A stretch of DNA of 64,000 nt from Cornus controversa (taxonomy: Eukaryota > Streptophyta > Magnoliopsida > Cornales > Cornaceae), in the NCBI GenBank assembly GCA_026545225.1, contig CM048846.1, positions 57,354,270 to 57,418,269 on the forward strand. Reading direction: 5' to 3'. The notes below the pieces were generated by a model. The model did no database searches. It worked only from the letters and a program-made list of their open reading frames with translations, and was not told the DNA's origin. This document shows, piece by piece, positions 44,061-56,290 of this stretch (position 1 is its first letter; each line of letters starts with the position of its first letter). Both the position numbers and the translations under genes were made by a program.

Positions 44061-44900
44061 CCTCAGTCATCAAATTTTTATTTATGGCATTCTTGTCTTG
44101 GACATGTTTCTAGTTCTCATATAAAGTATTTAATTTTTACTGGTATTTTGGGTAATTTACACAGTCATGATTTCTGATTGTAGTGGTTGCAAACTTGCAA
44201 AATTTTCTACTTTGCCATTTAATAAGAGTTTTATATTTCTAGGGCAACTTTCAATTTAGTTCATTCTGATGTGTGGGGACCTGCTCCTATTTCTACTAAA
44301 GGAGGGTCCAAATATTATGTTTCTTTTATTGATGATTATGGTCGATATAGCTGGGTATATCTTATGAAGCGTTGTTCTGAATTCTTTTCTATCTTTAGTG
44401 GTTTTCGTGCTATGATCGGCACTCAATATTCCCCTGTTATCAAATATGTTAGATGTGACTTAGGTGGAGAGTATAGTTATAGTCCTTTCCTTGATCTGTT
44501 GAAAACTGATGGCACAATTTTGCAATCTTCTTGTAGAGAAACTCCTAAGTAGAATGGTGTTGCTGAGCGAAAACATCGGCACATCATGGAGACTACTCAT
44601 TCACTTTTGTTATTTGCTAGTGTTCCTAGTAGTTTTTTGGGGGGAGGCTATTCTCACTGCTGTCCATATAATAAGTAGAATATCATCTGTTGTTACATCT
44701 GGTATCCCTCCTTTTGAAAGATTGTGTGGTGAGCCTCTAGATTATTTTTCTTTGAAAGTTTTTGGTTGCACCTGTTTTGTTTTTCTCTCTGAATCATCTC
44801 GTATTAAATTGTTTGCACGTTCTGCTATGTGCGTGTTTCTTGGTTATGGTGAAGGCCAAAAGGGGTATCGATGATATGATCCTGTTGCTCAAAAGTTGTA
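44061..44900 (+). pseudogene. Ty1 element G: integrase remnant
   Basis: The pre-integrase block LWHSCLGHVSSSHIKYL (about 44083-44135) is followed by a frame break. Then come SDVWGPAPISTKGGSKYYV (first Asp, about 44266), RCDLGGEY (second Asp, about 44455) and, after a stop at 44550, NGVAERKHRH (Glu, about 44565). The catalytic residues are kept but frames are broken at least twice. Confidence 0.88.
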
Positions 44901-45324
44901 TGTATCTCGTCATATAGTGTTTCTTGAGCATATTCCTTTCTTTTATATTCCCTCTAGTCCTACTGCTTTAAGTAAGCATGATCTTCTCTATATTGATCCC
45001 TTTCCTAATGACATCTCCAGAACACCTTCTACATCTATTGGTGCCCCACCTCTTTCTGATGTTTCATCATCTTCTGCATTTGCACCTCCTCCTGTTATTA
45101 ACACTTACACTCGCAGGAATAAAGCAGTTTCTTTTGCAGGTACATTTTCTCACTCTCTCTCAATAGGCTCTCCAATGGTTTCTGATGATGTGGATCCTAC
45201 TCCTTGCTATCCTCAGTGTGTTCATAAGTGTCCTGATCGCTTTGGTTTATCTAATTCTTGCTATTCTTCTACTTTTTGCGCTTTTTTGGCATCTATTCAT
45301 TCTCTTTATGAGCCCACCTCCTAT

Positions 45325-45970
45325 TAGGAGGCTCTTCTTGATCCTCTTTGGCAAACATGCAATGGCGAAGAGATTTCTGCTTTAAATAAGATTGGCACGT
45401 GGGACTTGGTGCCTTTACCTCTTGAAAAACGTGCAATTGGATGTAAGTGGGTCTATAAAATAAAGACCAAGTCTGATGGCTCTATAGAAAGATATAAAGC
45501 TCGTTTGGTTGCAAGAGGGTTTATTCAGGAATATGGTATTGACTATGAGGAGACTTTTGCTCTTGAAGCCAAAATAACGACTGTTTGCACATTGATTGCT
45601 ATTACAGCGGTTCATCAGTGGGGTTTTGTCACAACTGGATGTCAAAAATGTCTTTCTGAATGGGGACTTGACTGAAGAAACATATATGACACCTCCTCCA
45701 AGTCTTTTTCACAATCCTGGACAGGTGTGTCAACTTAGAAAGGCATTGTATGGTCTCAAACATGCTCCTAGGGCTTGGTTTGAGAAGTTCTCTACAGTGA
45801 TTAGTGCTTTAGGTTTTCATCCTAGTGATTATGAATCTGCCCTTTTTATTTGCTCTACCTCTACTGGTCGTATTCTTCTTCTTTTATACGTTGATGATAT
45901 GATTCTAATTGGTGATGACACTGCTGGCATTGATCTTTTAAATCCCAATTGCAAGAACAATCTGAGATGA
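45325..45970 (+). pseudogene. Ty1 element G: reverse transcriptase remnant
   Basis: The RT starts near the YQEALLDP-like block (about 45322, after a stop). It reads KRAIGCKWVYKIKTKSDGSIE, ARLVARGFIQEYGIDYEETFA (45406-45560), and in a second frame DVKNVFLNGDLTEETYM, LRKALYGLKHAPRAWFEKF and LLLYVDDMILIGDD (45641-45915). The YVDD box is intact. A frameshift between the two halves (about 45640) inactivates it. Confidence 0.9.
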
Positions 45971-46781
45971 AGTAGCTCATTCTCCTAAAGGTTGTCTTCT
46001 TTCTCAATCTAAGTATGCAGCAGATATAATTCACAGAGCTCGTTTGACTGATACTCGGACAGTTGAAACTCTCCTACAGCTTAATGTTCACTACAGTTCT
46101 ATTGATGGTGTTCCTTTAGCAGATCCCACTTTATATCGAGCTGTAGTTGGCAGTTTAGTGTATCTCACTATCACTCGACATGATCTTACCTATGTTGGTC
46201 ACATTTTTAGTTAGTTTGTATCATCTCCTACTACTGTGCATTGGGCTGCGGTTCTTCGTATCTTGTGCTATCTTTGTGGTACTTTGCACCAGAGTTTATT
46301 ATTTTCTTATACCAGAGCTTTTTCTAATGCTGATTGGGCTGGGGATTCCACAGACCATAAGTTTATCACTGGTTTTTGCACTTTTCTAAGTCATTCTCTT
46401 CTTTCCTGGAAAAGCAAGAAACAAACAATTGTTGCTCGCTCTTTTGCTGAAGCTGAGTATCGTGCCATGGTTGCTACTACAGTGGAGGTAGTTTGGTTGC
46501 TTGTTGATTTCGGTGTTTCTTTGTCTGCTCCAACACCTATGTATTGTGATAACAAGAGTGCCATTCAGATTGCAGACAATTCTATCTTTCATAAGCATAC
46601 CAAGCACATAGCGATTGATTGTCATTTCGTGAATCATCATCACCTTCAACTTGGCACCATTTCTTTACCATTTATGTCTTCTTCTATGCAATTGGATGAC
46701 TTCTTTACGAAGTCCCACACAATTATGCGTTTTCGTTTTCTTCTTGACAAACTCTCGATGCTTCTCCCTGTCTCATCGTGA
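45971..46781 (+). pseudogene. Ty1 element G: RNase H remnant
   Basis: After the RT, 46236-46781 is open: LRILCYLCGTLHQSLLF, AFSNADWAGDSTD, ITGFCTFLSHSLLSWKSKKQ, ARSFAEAEYRAM, YCDNKSAIQIADN and HKHTKHIAIDCHFV, ending DKLSMLLPVSS. All RNase H catalytic blocks are present. The upstream connection has a stop near 46215. The polypurine tract GAGTTTGAGGGGGCT precedes the 3' LTR. Confidence 0.9.
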
Positions 46782-46794
46782 GTTTGAGGGGGCT

Positions 46795-46971
46795 TGTTAG
46801 AGAGTTGTATTTTATGTTCTAACTCTATATTTGGTGGGGTAACTTTGTCTTTTCCTTTCTTTTAGTTAGTCAGCCTTTAGGGTATATTTATTATTGTATT
46901 TTATTGATTGTATTACTCTTGTACAATTGAATATACACACTGGTTCTCTTCTTCTCTGTGCAATGTTTACA
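46795..46971 (+). repeat. 3' LTR of element G
   Basis: This 177-bp copy of 42209-42389 ends TTTACA, followed by the duplication gaatt and then the L1 sequence. Confidence 0.93.
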
Positions 46972-48069
46972 GAATTATCCGAACATATTAGGTTCAAGGT
47001 TGGGGATGGGAGGGGCATTTGATTTTGGGAGGACCTTTGGTTTGGTGACCACTCTTTGGCATTTTCCTTTCCTAGGTTGTATCGGATTTTGTGGATAGGC
47101 ATGCTTTTGTGGCTGGCTGTTATCAGCTTGACAATGGGAGGACCACTTGGGATGTGTACTTTTCGAGAAATTTTCAAGACTGAGAATTAGAAGATGTTGT
47201 GGGCTTTTTGGAGGCTTTTTACAGCCAGGAAGTGGTCAATGGTGTTGTTGATTCCCGAGTGTGGATGCTCTCTTCTCGGGAGACGTTTGACGTGCGCTCC
47301 TTCTATAGAGCCCTATCGGTTGTACCGACTCTTCTTTTCCTTGGAAATCTATCTGGCATACTAAAGCCTCAAGGTGGCTTTTTTTTTGTTTGGACGGTAG
47401 TTCTGGGAAGGAGTCTGGGGAGGATCCTAACTGTGGATAATTTAAGGAGGGGTCATATCATTGCCAATTGGTGTTGCATGTGTAAGAGGGACGCAAAATC
47501 AATTGATCACCTCTTGTTGCATTGTCCTGTGGCTAGGGACAATTGGTGCTTGCTTTTGGCTTTGTTTTGGTGTTCAGTGCTCTTTGCTATAGGCTTGGAG
47601 GGGGTGTATAGTGGGTCCCCAAGCCTGTGACTTTTGGAGGGTGGCTCCCCTGTGTGTTTGGTGGTGCTTGTGAAGGGAACAGAATAAGATATCTTTCGAT
47701 GGGGAGTAGACTCCTATTAGGGCATTCAAGTTCTCTATCATTAGTTCTCTCTTTTGTTGGGTTTCTGGGAGACATTGAAAATCCTTGGAGGAGATGGTAG
47801 ATTTTTTGGACATATTGAGAGGCTTAGGGCCCTATATGGTCCTTGTTTGTTTTTCGGGACGCGTTCCCCTTTTGAATGCTCTCTGATACAATATTACCTT
47901 TAAAAAAAATAGAATCCTAATTAAACTAGGGCTCTAAGTGAAGTTAAATTCTAGTCGAACGAGAATTCTGAGTGACTTAGGAAGCCTAAATGGGATAGAT
48001 AGGATCCTAATTAGATAGAAAGATACGATATAAAATAAAAGCCTCACATGTTCAAGTAGTATAAAAGAA

Positions 48070-48965
48070 CTCATCATCATCCTTTCCTTAATCCCATATA
48101 AATGGGGTTGGCCACATGAATTCTCTTTTTCCAATCCTTTCTATTACAAACCATCTCACCCCTACTATTTAGTTTTTTAAAATATTTCCTAATAATTTCA
48201 TCCCACGATAATTTTGATCGCCCTCTTTGCCTCTTACCTTCTATGCAAACTAATCTACCTCTTCTTACCGGTCCATATATAGGTATTCGGTAGGGGTGGC
48301 AATATTTGACACGACACGCTAACACGACACAAAATAAGCAGGTATGGGTTTGGGCTTATCGTGTTCATGTCCTTATCGTGTCTACATGATAGACCCGATA
48401 AGAAATCGTGTCGTGTTCGTGTTTGACCCACTAACCTGAAACTGGCACGATTGACCCAATTAAATATTCATGTCGTGTCGTGTCGTTTTACCCGTTTACA
48501 TTAACGTGTCGTGTCGTGTCAACACGACCCGTTAACCCGCATAACTCATTAATTTATTAATTTGTTTTAAAATGTAAAAAATATAAAGCTTAATATTATA
48601 AATTTGTTTTAAAATGTTAAAAACATGTAAACTTATATTTTTAATAAATATAAAAAATTTGTGATAAATATAAAAAAAATTAAAATAAAATAAAGTAAAT
48701 AAAGTAAAATATCTAGAATGCTTGAAATATGGCACACACACTCCATAGAAACTTGACACAGTGTTTTATAAAAGAAAACTCTTTAGTTTAATCAATCATG
48801 TCGTTCATTAACCAACCTTCTCATAAGAATAACATATACAAAATGATAAGAAATTTGATTTAAAGTTATTAATGTCCCTCAAGCACCAAGGCTTACAAGT
48901 TACAAATGGGTGCATTACTGCATTAACTAACTAATATGTTAGTCATTATCAACTAAACCACCCAT

Positions 48966-48996
<31 letters not shown>

Positions 48997-50660
48997 TTGT
49001 GTCTCCACCATTACATAAAAATAATAATACCCGATCAAAATAAACCGGTTTCTACAATCTAATCCTCGTTTGAATTAAATAAATTTCGATCTTTATGAAA
49101 AATTCGAGTTATTACAAATATGTTATATATAGTATATATACTGTTTGTGCTAGACTCTAGTGGTGTGAGTTAGGTGTTGTGAGTGTAACGCCTTGTATGT
49201 ATGGAAAGAGAGAGTAATGATTATTGAAGAGAATAATGTTTTTTATTGGTTGGTTTTGAAAACTTTGAGTATAAAATTTTCATTATGATATACCAATTTT
49301 CATGTAAAAATTGGAATGGGAATACTATATATATATATGGTGGATATATAAATATAATTATATAGGAATGATAGTCATAATTGTTCTTTAGTATCTCAAA
49401 ATATATAGTATAACATGTAATCGTTATAAGTAATATAAGTTAAACTATTCTTTTATATTTTATCAAATTCTGATTAATTAGTTAAGTGTCTACAAAATCA
49501 ATTAGAATAATTGATAAGTTAATTTAAACCATTTAATCTGAATATCTAGTTTTATGAAATTAGGTTTTTTTTATTGTCCCGAAATATATAGTATAACATA
49601 TAATAGTTAAAGTAATATAAGTTAAACCACTCCTTTATTTTTTTTCAATAATACTTCAACATTAATATAAATTAAAAATATATATTAATTCAATGAGATA
49701 TATATTTAATGTTTGTTTTAAATGTTCTATTAATGTTTTTATTTGATTTCAAGATAGTGAAATTGTGTCACTGATTTAATTACTTAGTTAATATAATTAA
49801 TAACATTTGTTTGTTATATTAAAAATGAGAGGGAAATATTATTGTAATTTAATTAATGTTCAAAATTTATTAAGTTCAAATTTTCATTATTATAGATTAA
49901 ATATTATTGTTTTGACATTTATAAACAAAAAAACATTGGTGAATTAGTGGTAGGAGTGTTTGGCTGGTTTAAGTTTAGTCTTAGGTTCGATTCCTTGCAA
50001 GGACATTCTTTTTGATAAAAAACTCAGGTTACACTGATCGTGTCGTGGGTCGTGTCGTGTCACCTATCGGGTCGTGTCATGGGTCGTGTCGTGTCACCCG
50101 TTACGACCCGTTTATAAACGGGTTAAACGGGTCGTGTCGTGTCACCCGTTTAATAAATGGGTCGTGTTCGTGTTCAAATTATGTGACACGATTAGTAATC
50201 GTATCGTGTTCGTGTTGACCCATTTATCCCGATACCCGTGTCTCGACACGACCCGATGACACGATTTGCCACCCCTAGTATTCGGTTTATGTGCCATCTA
50301 AGTTTACTTTCTCTTATTCTCTCATCAATTTAGCGCCACTCCTAATTTTTGTCTAACACTTGCATTAGTAACCCTATCTCTTTGAGTTAGTCCAGCCATC
50401 CATCTTCACACTCGCATTTCCGCTACATGAAGGCATTGCTCGTGTCTTTTTTAATGCCAACATTCTACCCCACATAGAATAGTTGACCTAATAACTGTCC
50501 TATAAAAATTTTCTTTTAACCTATTTGTGATTCTTTTATCGCAAAAAATGTCACTAGCTTGTCCTTATTTTACCCAACCTGATCCAATTCTACTAGTTAT
50601 ATCCTTATCTATTTCTCCATTCTTTCGTATTACTGATCCTAGATATTGAAAGTGGTTGTG
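48070..50660 (-). mobile_element. RTE-type LINE 3' fragment, split by a hAT element
   Basis: The minus strand of 48282-48080 encodes the C-terminal end of an RTE reverse transcriptase (VRRGRLVCIEGKRQRGRSKLSWDEIIRK ... NRKDWKKRIHVANP). The sequence resumes at 50286-50660 with [18 protein letters not shown] and IRSTM blocks in broken frames. A GATGATGA-type 3' tail (plus strand catcatcatcc, 48072-48082) is typical of RTE elements. The hAT element 48291-50277 lies between the halves. The region 47911-48069 is unassigned. Confidence 0.83.
48291..50277. mobile_element. Large non-autonomous hAT element with CGTGTCGTGTC repeats
   Basis: This 1987-bp element has TIRs TAGGGGTGGCAA/TTGCCACCCCTA and the exact 8-bp duplication gtattcgg (48283-48290 and 50278-50285). 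Subterminal zones of 200-250 bp at each end are packed with ACACGACACG and GGGTCGTGTCGTG words. The AT-rich interior has a (TG)n run (48974-48996) and a tRNA-like box near 49948-50003, but no transposase. It interrupts the RTE fragment. Confidence 0.95.
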
Positions 50661-51750
50661 AATAATCCTTTGGTTTTGAAGTGTGATCATGAACTAAGAT
50701 TCCTGAAGGATTTAAATGAAATAGACTTGTGAATTTGGATAAGGATGAAAATATCAAATGGAATTAGACCTCTAAATGAATTAGACCTCTACATGACCTA
50801 GTATTAAATTTGCAAGGTTCCTATTGTGACTCGAGTCTTATAGTGAATGGAACTCTAAAGGAATAGAAGTCCTAAGCAAAGTAAATTATGGAAATTACTA
50901 GTCTTTAAAAGATCATAATCCCAATATTTTTGAAATTCTAAATTGACCAAAATGCTAAAAGTACTAAAATAGTAAATGAAAACAATCCCAATATGTTTGG
51001 AATTCTAATATGACTAATATACCTAAATGGTTAGAATTTTAAAGAGATAAAAATTCTAAAATGGCTGAAGCAGTGAAGATTGCAAACTCTACTGAAAATC
51101 CAACAAAGTTTCAACTTTGTTGGCAACATAGCTGGTTCCTCTGAACATAGAAATGACCTAAAATAATGGAAATGGCCGGAATAGTATGACCCTAAAACAT
51201 GAAATGAAACAAAATTCCAAAAATTCCAGTGGCTACCAATTTTTGCAAGATAGAGACCCTTGTTGAGAATTTGGTGACGGCTAAAAACAGGACCTAACAA
51301 TTTTATATGGATGTAAAGTGAATTGTCCGGAATTGAAAATATGCGTAACAATACCTATAAAATTGTTGTAAAAAATGTGACCAACCTACTGGAATAGAAA
51401 GTACCAAAAATAGTGATTCTAGTGTATTTTGTTGTAATTCTTGTAGAAATCCCGACTTAGGGGCTTACCTAAGGGTTCTATAAAAATTTAAAAATGAAAT
51501 TTTGATGATCAAAAAGATGCTAAAGGTGCTCGAATTTTTTTAAAATTAACTATAGTCTTAAAGACCATAAAAAATGCAATTTGATTATTTTTTAGATTCT
51601 TGTTGAAATTTTTGCAAGACCCTGGCTTGAGGTTAAGGTCTAAGGCTTTAATGGCGTCCTAAAAACTAAAATATAGAGGTGAATATCTACATGTAAAGCC
51701 TATAAAAACATGTCCAAAATGTAGTGAGGAATAGGAAACCGTTACCCAAG
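50661..51750. other. Unassigned intronic DNA
   Basis: No gene, TE terminus or long repeat could be recognised here. The words AAATTCTAAATTGAC, aatcccaatatntttgnaattcta and similar recur around 50890-51010, suggesting a decayed tandem duplication, but the limits are unclear. Confidence 0.5.
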
Positions 51751-53510
51751 GCTCTGATACGTCTAAATATGTAAAGCCCAAAATAGATCTAGAAGAGAGG
51801 GAGAGGAGGGGGGGGGGGGGGGGGAATCAGATTTTTTTGATTTCAACTAACAAGAACTGATTTTTAAATTCTATCAGATACTTTGATCACAATAATATGA
51901 ATTAGTTAAATATAGAGAGCAAATATAAATAAACCAAGCAACCAGATATGAACACATGATATTTACGTGAAAAAACTCCATTTTTCACATCGAGAGAAAC
52001 TATGGGATCTAGTCCAAGCTGATCAAATCCACTTTGAGAAAGAGGTTTTACAACTAGGTTACCAGTTTCTTAACCCCTAGAAAACTCCTAATTACCTCCT
52101 GACATTGAGTGACGGTAAACTATCCACTCTAGTTTTGAGGCCGTCCGCTCCTTATGTGATCCACTTGTCTACACCAATTGTTCATCTGACATTTTCATTG
52201 TGTCTTCTCCATGTGGCACCAGGATGATGATAGTGATTCACCATCTATGGCAAGATATTTGGTGATGAAAAGATAAAATACGCTCTTTAAAAAATATATA
52301 ATCTCTTGCTACAAGATCTTTTTCCTCTTGCTCAGGCTATTTAGTGGGAGGTAATGGTGAACGAAAATGGGATTTGAACTTGGGAAGCATGGAAGCCTTG
52401 AGTTATGTAGAACCATGAACCTTTAAAAAATTTCCATGTGAATGATGCTTAATTAAGAGATATAGAACCATATACCTCAAGGGATGATATATAGTCCTTT
52501 CTTCCTTCAAGCTTCTCCTCCCATGAACTCCTTCTCTAATGGCTCCTTCTTGGACCTCCAAGTGCTTGCCCCAAACAATCACCACCATGACTCCCTTGAT
52601 GAATTCTCTAAGCAAGACTTGTGGGAGTCTTGAGGGAGATAGTGAATAGCCTTGAGAGTGTACAATGTCTATGTAAAGAGAGCCTCTCATGAGGAAGATG
52701 ATGGGTTTATTCACAAGGGTGTATAACCACATATTTATAGACAAATCCTTTAGAGGGAATAACACTCCCTACTCTCTCTTGGAGTACCCAAAGCACTCTC
52801 TACACCATACTCGCTAATTCCACTCTCTTTTGCTTATCACTCATCCATGAAAAAAAATTCCACTCTCTTTTGTGTCCAAGATAATTTATTAAAAAAAATT
52901 CTCAAATCTTCAATAATGCATGAAAAAGGTCATAAAATGTTCGAGAGATCTCATATAATGTCATCTTTTAGCACAAACCCATCTCATTAATTATCATGGT
53001 GACTTTCACACTAATGGGTAGCCAGCTCTTTCCTTATCTATACATGTATATACTTTCTAGCTATTTTTTTCTTCTTCTTTTTTTTTTTTTTTTGCATGTC
53101 ATGGTAGGTTCGGACTAATCATATAGGTATCCCTTTCCATTATGTCTTTGTAATATTTTTCTTTTTCATTCTTGACAAACTATCAATTGAGACATGATCT
53201 TTTACCATGCAAATCACTTTGATTCTCAAATCAGTTTCTCGACTATCAAGCTCACATCTCAGATTTGAGTATTAATGTAAAAATGAGTGTGCAAAATGTG
53301 ACTTTTTGAATTCATTTCTAACAAAAACTAAATAAACAAACCAATCGTCAAGATTCTCTTAACAAAATCAATCATTCAATCAAATCTCTAATAGATTATG
53401 TGTCTCATGTTTTAATTTCAAAGGAATGTTATTTTTTTAATATTAGTCTCTTTTGAAATCAGGCATGAGTTAAAAAAGAAACAAAAACAAAAGAAAAATA
53501 TAAATAAACT
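51751..53510 (-). repeat. Possible copia LTR-like relic
   Basis: A primer-site-like word (plus strand aaggctctgatac, 51751-51763; minus strand GTATCAGAGCC) sits beside a stretch that in style resembles long copia LTRs: a G-rich run (17 G at 51808-51824), aatcagattttttt, and ccaagcaaccagatatgaac before a tttacgtgaaaaaactcc block. No second copy or terminus is in the window. The frame 52765-52403 on the minus strand has no recognisable domain. I treat this as a low-confidence LTR relic. Confidence 0.35.
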
Positions 53511-53519
53511 AAACCTATA

Positions 53520-54720
53520 AATTTGGCTATCAAATCATCATAAGACCCATCTTCTTTTGCTTCTAAAGAGCAAGATTTGTCTCTTTAGATTTCTCAGGAC
53601 GTTCATGTCCCAAGGAATCTAAAGGAAATTCAACAAAGCTGTTTAAATCTTCCCTTTTGCATCTACATTCTTTTTATTTTTTAATTCAATTTGCTCTTTT
53701 TAGACTCAGAATGACTTTTCTTTTTTTTTTTGTCAATTTTTATTTGATTCAAATTTTGTAGCTTTAGAAAATTTATTGTTTAAAGTTAAAGCCTTTTAAG
53801 ACAAATAATTCACTTCATTATTTACATTAGCTTTCCTAAACTTGTATTTTTTATCTTTCATGTTTATTAAGTTTTCCATTTTATGGAAAACAACTATTCT
53901 TCGTTGAAAACGGAAATATTTTTTGTGACCCTTCTTTTTACAATAAGAGAATATTCAGGAGAATCAGAAACTGTAGGGACTTCTTTCACTTTTTTTATGT
54001 TAATGTTAGAGGTAGAGGGTCTACTAGATTTATTAATAAATCCTAAACCACTCTTATCTCCCATAGGCTTATTCATCCCTAATAGTTTATTAAGATTTTC
54101 CTGTTCCACTGTAAAGTTTTGAATAGTCTCTTTCTAAATCAACTGCACGTTTTTCAATCTTAAATTCTAGAAATATTTAAAATTTTATGTTGATCTAATT
54201 CAGTTTCTGAAAACCTTACTTTGTTTAGAAGAGTTTTTTATTTTTTACTCCCTCCGTCCCATAATTTAAGTCCACTATTCCATTTTGGGATGTCCCAAAA
54301 TACATGTCCATTTCCTAAAATGGATATACTATCTTTTATATGATTCCTAAACTACCCTTTTCAAACTCCATTATCTTAAAAGTTGGCCCCACTATATAAT
54401 AATAACACTAACATTTAAACAAGGACTAATGTGTAAATTCATTCATTACTACTATAAAAAGTGGGCCCCACCATAAAAAGTTGGACTCCCAAAGATGCCC
54501 ATGAATTTTGGGACAGAGGGAGTATTTATTTTTAGTTCTTCTACAGTTCTACTAGAGAAAGTTTTTTTCTAATTCAAGTTTGAAACTATTTCGATCAAGT
54601 TTAATACCTTAAATTGTTTAGGTTTCTAACTTGAAAACTCCATTTTTCTGCTCTATACTTTTAAGTTTTTGAACTTCTAGTTTAAGATCATCTCTCTCTC
54701 TTTTTCTACTATTTAAAGTT
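53520..54720 (-). pseudogene. Copia-type Gag C-terminal relic, split by a MITE
   Basis: The minus-strand frame 54109-53894 reads QENLNKLLGMNKPMGDKSGLGF, a pattern seen after the coiled coil in SIRE-type Gag proteins (the LDK/GLGY-like block). Upstream (right side), Lys/Glu/Asn-rich frames of a likely coiled coil lie at 54540-54720. A Stowaway MITE is inserted between. The remainder to 53520 is degenerate. No protease or pol follows. Confidence 0.55.
54248..54522. mobile_element. Stowaway (Tc1/mariner) MITE
   Basis: This 275-bp element has TIRs CTCCCTCCGTCCCA and TGGGACAGAGGGAG-like ends and the TA target duplication (54246-54247 and 54523-54524). CTCCCTCCGTCCC is the classic plant Stowaway terminus. 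It has no coding sequence and is AT-rich inside. It interrupts the gag relic. Confidence 0.95.
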
Positions 54721-55654
54721 TTGCACTCAAAATCTAGTCAAGCAGGCATTGTGCTGTATGCGTGTGTTTGTGAATTTAACGAATATGTAATTATTTATCC
54801 TTAAATTTATGCCCCTATGAAAAAACCATAGAGAAAAATAACAAAAAAAGCAAATAATTTGTACTGAGTTCCTCAGCTAAAAGATTTAAGATGCTTGCAC
54901 AACTATAATGTAATAAGCTCAAATAATAAAATTTTTATTTTTATTTGAGTTTTTGCCATGCATGAAAGAATCATAGAGTGCACTGATGAAAGAAAGAACT
55001 AACTTTTAGTAAATTCTTCAGCCCAAGACAAGATTTCTTCAACTTATGAAGAGACACTTTTTAGGTGTCCGAATAGGTGCCAAGTTAGATGTCAGACAGG
55101 GTGGAGTTGAAATTCATGTTGAGAAGTGTTCGACCTATCAATTGTTATTAGGGAAAAGTATTCTACATATGTTAGTGGTCGAGTCACATATATCCTGTGC
55201 CAAAGTTCACAAGTATTAGGCTGCCAGTAAGTTGTAGGTGTCAACACACATTCTTAATTCAAGATTTACTATCACGTCAAAGTGAAATTGCAACTACAGA
55301 AGCTTCTATATTTTCTTTTAGTTCCTGTCGAATGATAACTTGAAGCTTCCACAGATTTTTTTTTAAGTGTTTTTTTCAGCATACTAAGTGTTTCTTATAT
55401 AGAGCTACCCTTGTGTTACTCTTAATTAGGATTGTAACTGAGGTGATTTGTATTGAGCAATGGAATGCTCAAGCTTAGCCAAAAAAAGTAACAAGTACCG
55501 AATTGTGTTCAAGCTTGGCTTGTTTATATCTTGAACTGATCTCAAATGAACTTCTAGTCAAGCCAATTGTAAGCTGAGATTGAGTTCCTTGATTTTCCAT
55601 ACAAATTTTTAGAGAGTTATTAGCTTAGCAAGTGAAGTTCAAGATAACTTAATT
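54721..55654. other. Unassigned intronic DNA
   Basis: No recognisable gene or TE terminus is present. A stretch at 55040-55230 (gtgtccgaataggtgccaag) has a less biased composition but no open frame with known domains. Confidence 0.5.
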
Positions 55655-56290
55655 CAACTCAACAAAGCCTTTTTCTAATTACTTGGGGTCGACTATATGA
55701 ATCTTATTTTTCTATTCCGCTCTAAAGCCATATCCTTAATTAAATTTCATGTTATCACAACTTTCTATATTTACTCTACCATGTTAATTTTGCACTTCCC
55801 CTTCCCCCAACATTACCATCAATGTGAACCATGCCACTCTTCCTAATTGGCACACTAAGAGGTCTTTTATGCACATGTCAAAACCATCTAATCGATTTTA
55901 TCTTTTTAATCTCCAATTGGTGCTACTTCAACTATCTCATGAATGTGTCCATTTCTAATTCCTTCATTTCTTGTCTTGTCAAACATTCATCTCGACATTC
56001 GCATTTCAGTCACATTCACTTTATGGATATGTTTTTTCTTTGCTGCCTCAGATTTTGTCCCATAAAGAAAGATCCAATAGTTGTTTTATAGCAATTCTCT
56101 TTAAATCTTAGCGGAATAGGTTGATCACACAATATACTAGACAAAGTCTATTAGGCACACTCCTATATTTAACTTATTTGGCCTCGATTCTATGATTAAC
56201 ATCATCTCCGATTTCTCCTTCACTATAAATAATTGAACCTAAATAATGGAAATGTTCACTTTTTGTACCATATGATCCTTAATCTTCACT
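55655..56290 (-). mobile_element. RTE-type LINE 3' fragment
   Basis: The minus strand encodes, in broken frames, the RTE C-terminal region: IRWFRHVHK-like words near 55900-55880, PLSVPIRK-like at 55870-55840, and the final DPK-type tail near 55690. Plus-strand text such as ccaaaaccatctaatcgatttt-like and ccaattggtgctacttcaac is the typical reverse complement of this module. It is a second, independent RTE piece, more decayed than the one at 48.1 kb, lying 300 bp before the RINGv exon. The 56291-56615 stretch is plain intron. Confidence 0.7.

Larger units (their letters stand above)
42209..46971 (+). mobile_element. Ivana-like Ty1 retrotransposon G inside the L1
   Basis: This is a complete 4763-bp element with short LTRs (181 and 177 bp), a tRNA-Met primer site, a polypurine tract and the 5-bp duplication gaatt (42204-42208 and 46972-46976). 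LTRs begin TGTTAGAGAG and end AATGTTTACA and differ at roughly a dozen positions by eye. Gag is missing apart from a short N-terminus, which precedes the protease directly; the leader is long and repetitive. Pol has stops and frameshifts throughout. Lineage is judged only from LTR size and pol style. Confidence 0.93.
41420..47910 (+). mobile_element. L1-type LINE, 5'-truncated, split by a Ty1 element
   Basis: The plus-strand L1 starts inside RT (SQLEISHLLFANDTIVF, about 41470-41520, with the palm FADD now FAND). It continues through NVGKSVLVP, the LAGWKK and LSKGG thumb blocks and the [16 protein letters not shown] block. The Ty1 element 42209-46971 interrupts it. The L1 then continues with LSEHIRFKVGDGRG, a zf-RVT domain (GHIIANWCCMCKRDAKSIDHLLLHC, about 47450-47520) and a 3' end with an A-tail at 47903-47910. 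Several frame breaks are present. Joining 42208 to 46977 restores the reading WDELSEHIRF. Confidence 0.88.

Noticed and set aside
49948-50003. Functional tRNA gene
   Set aside because: Only A-box and B-box-like words are present; no closed cloverleaf with an acceptor stem could be drawn by eye.
52403-52765. 120-residue minus-strand frame in the intron
   Set aside because: No domain is recognised and it sits in LTR-like, AT-rich DNA; treated as chance.
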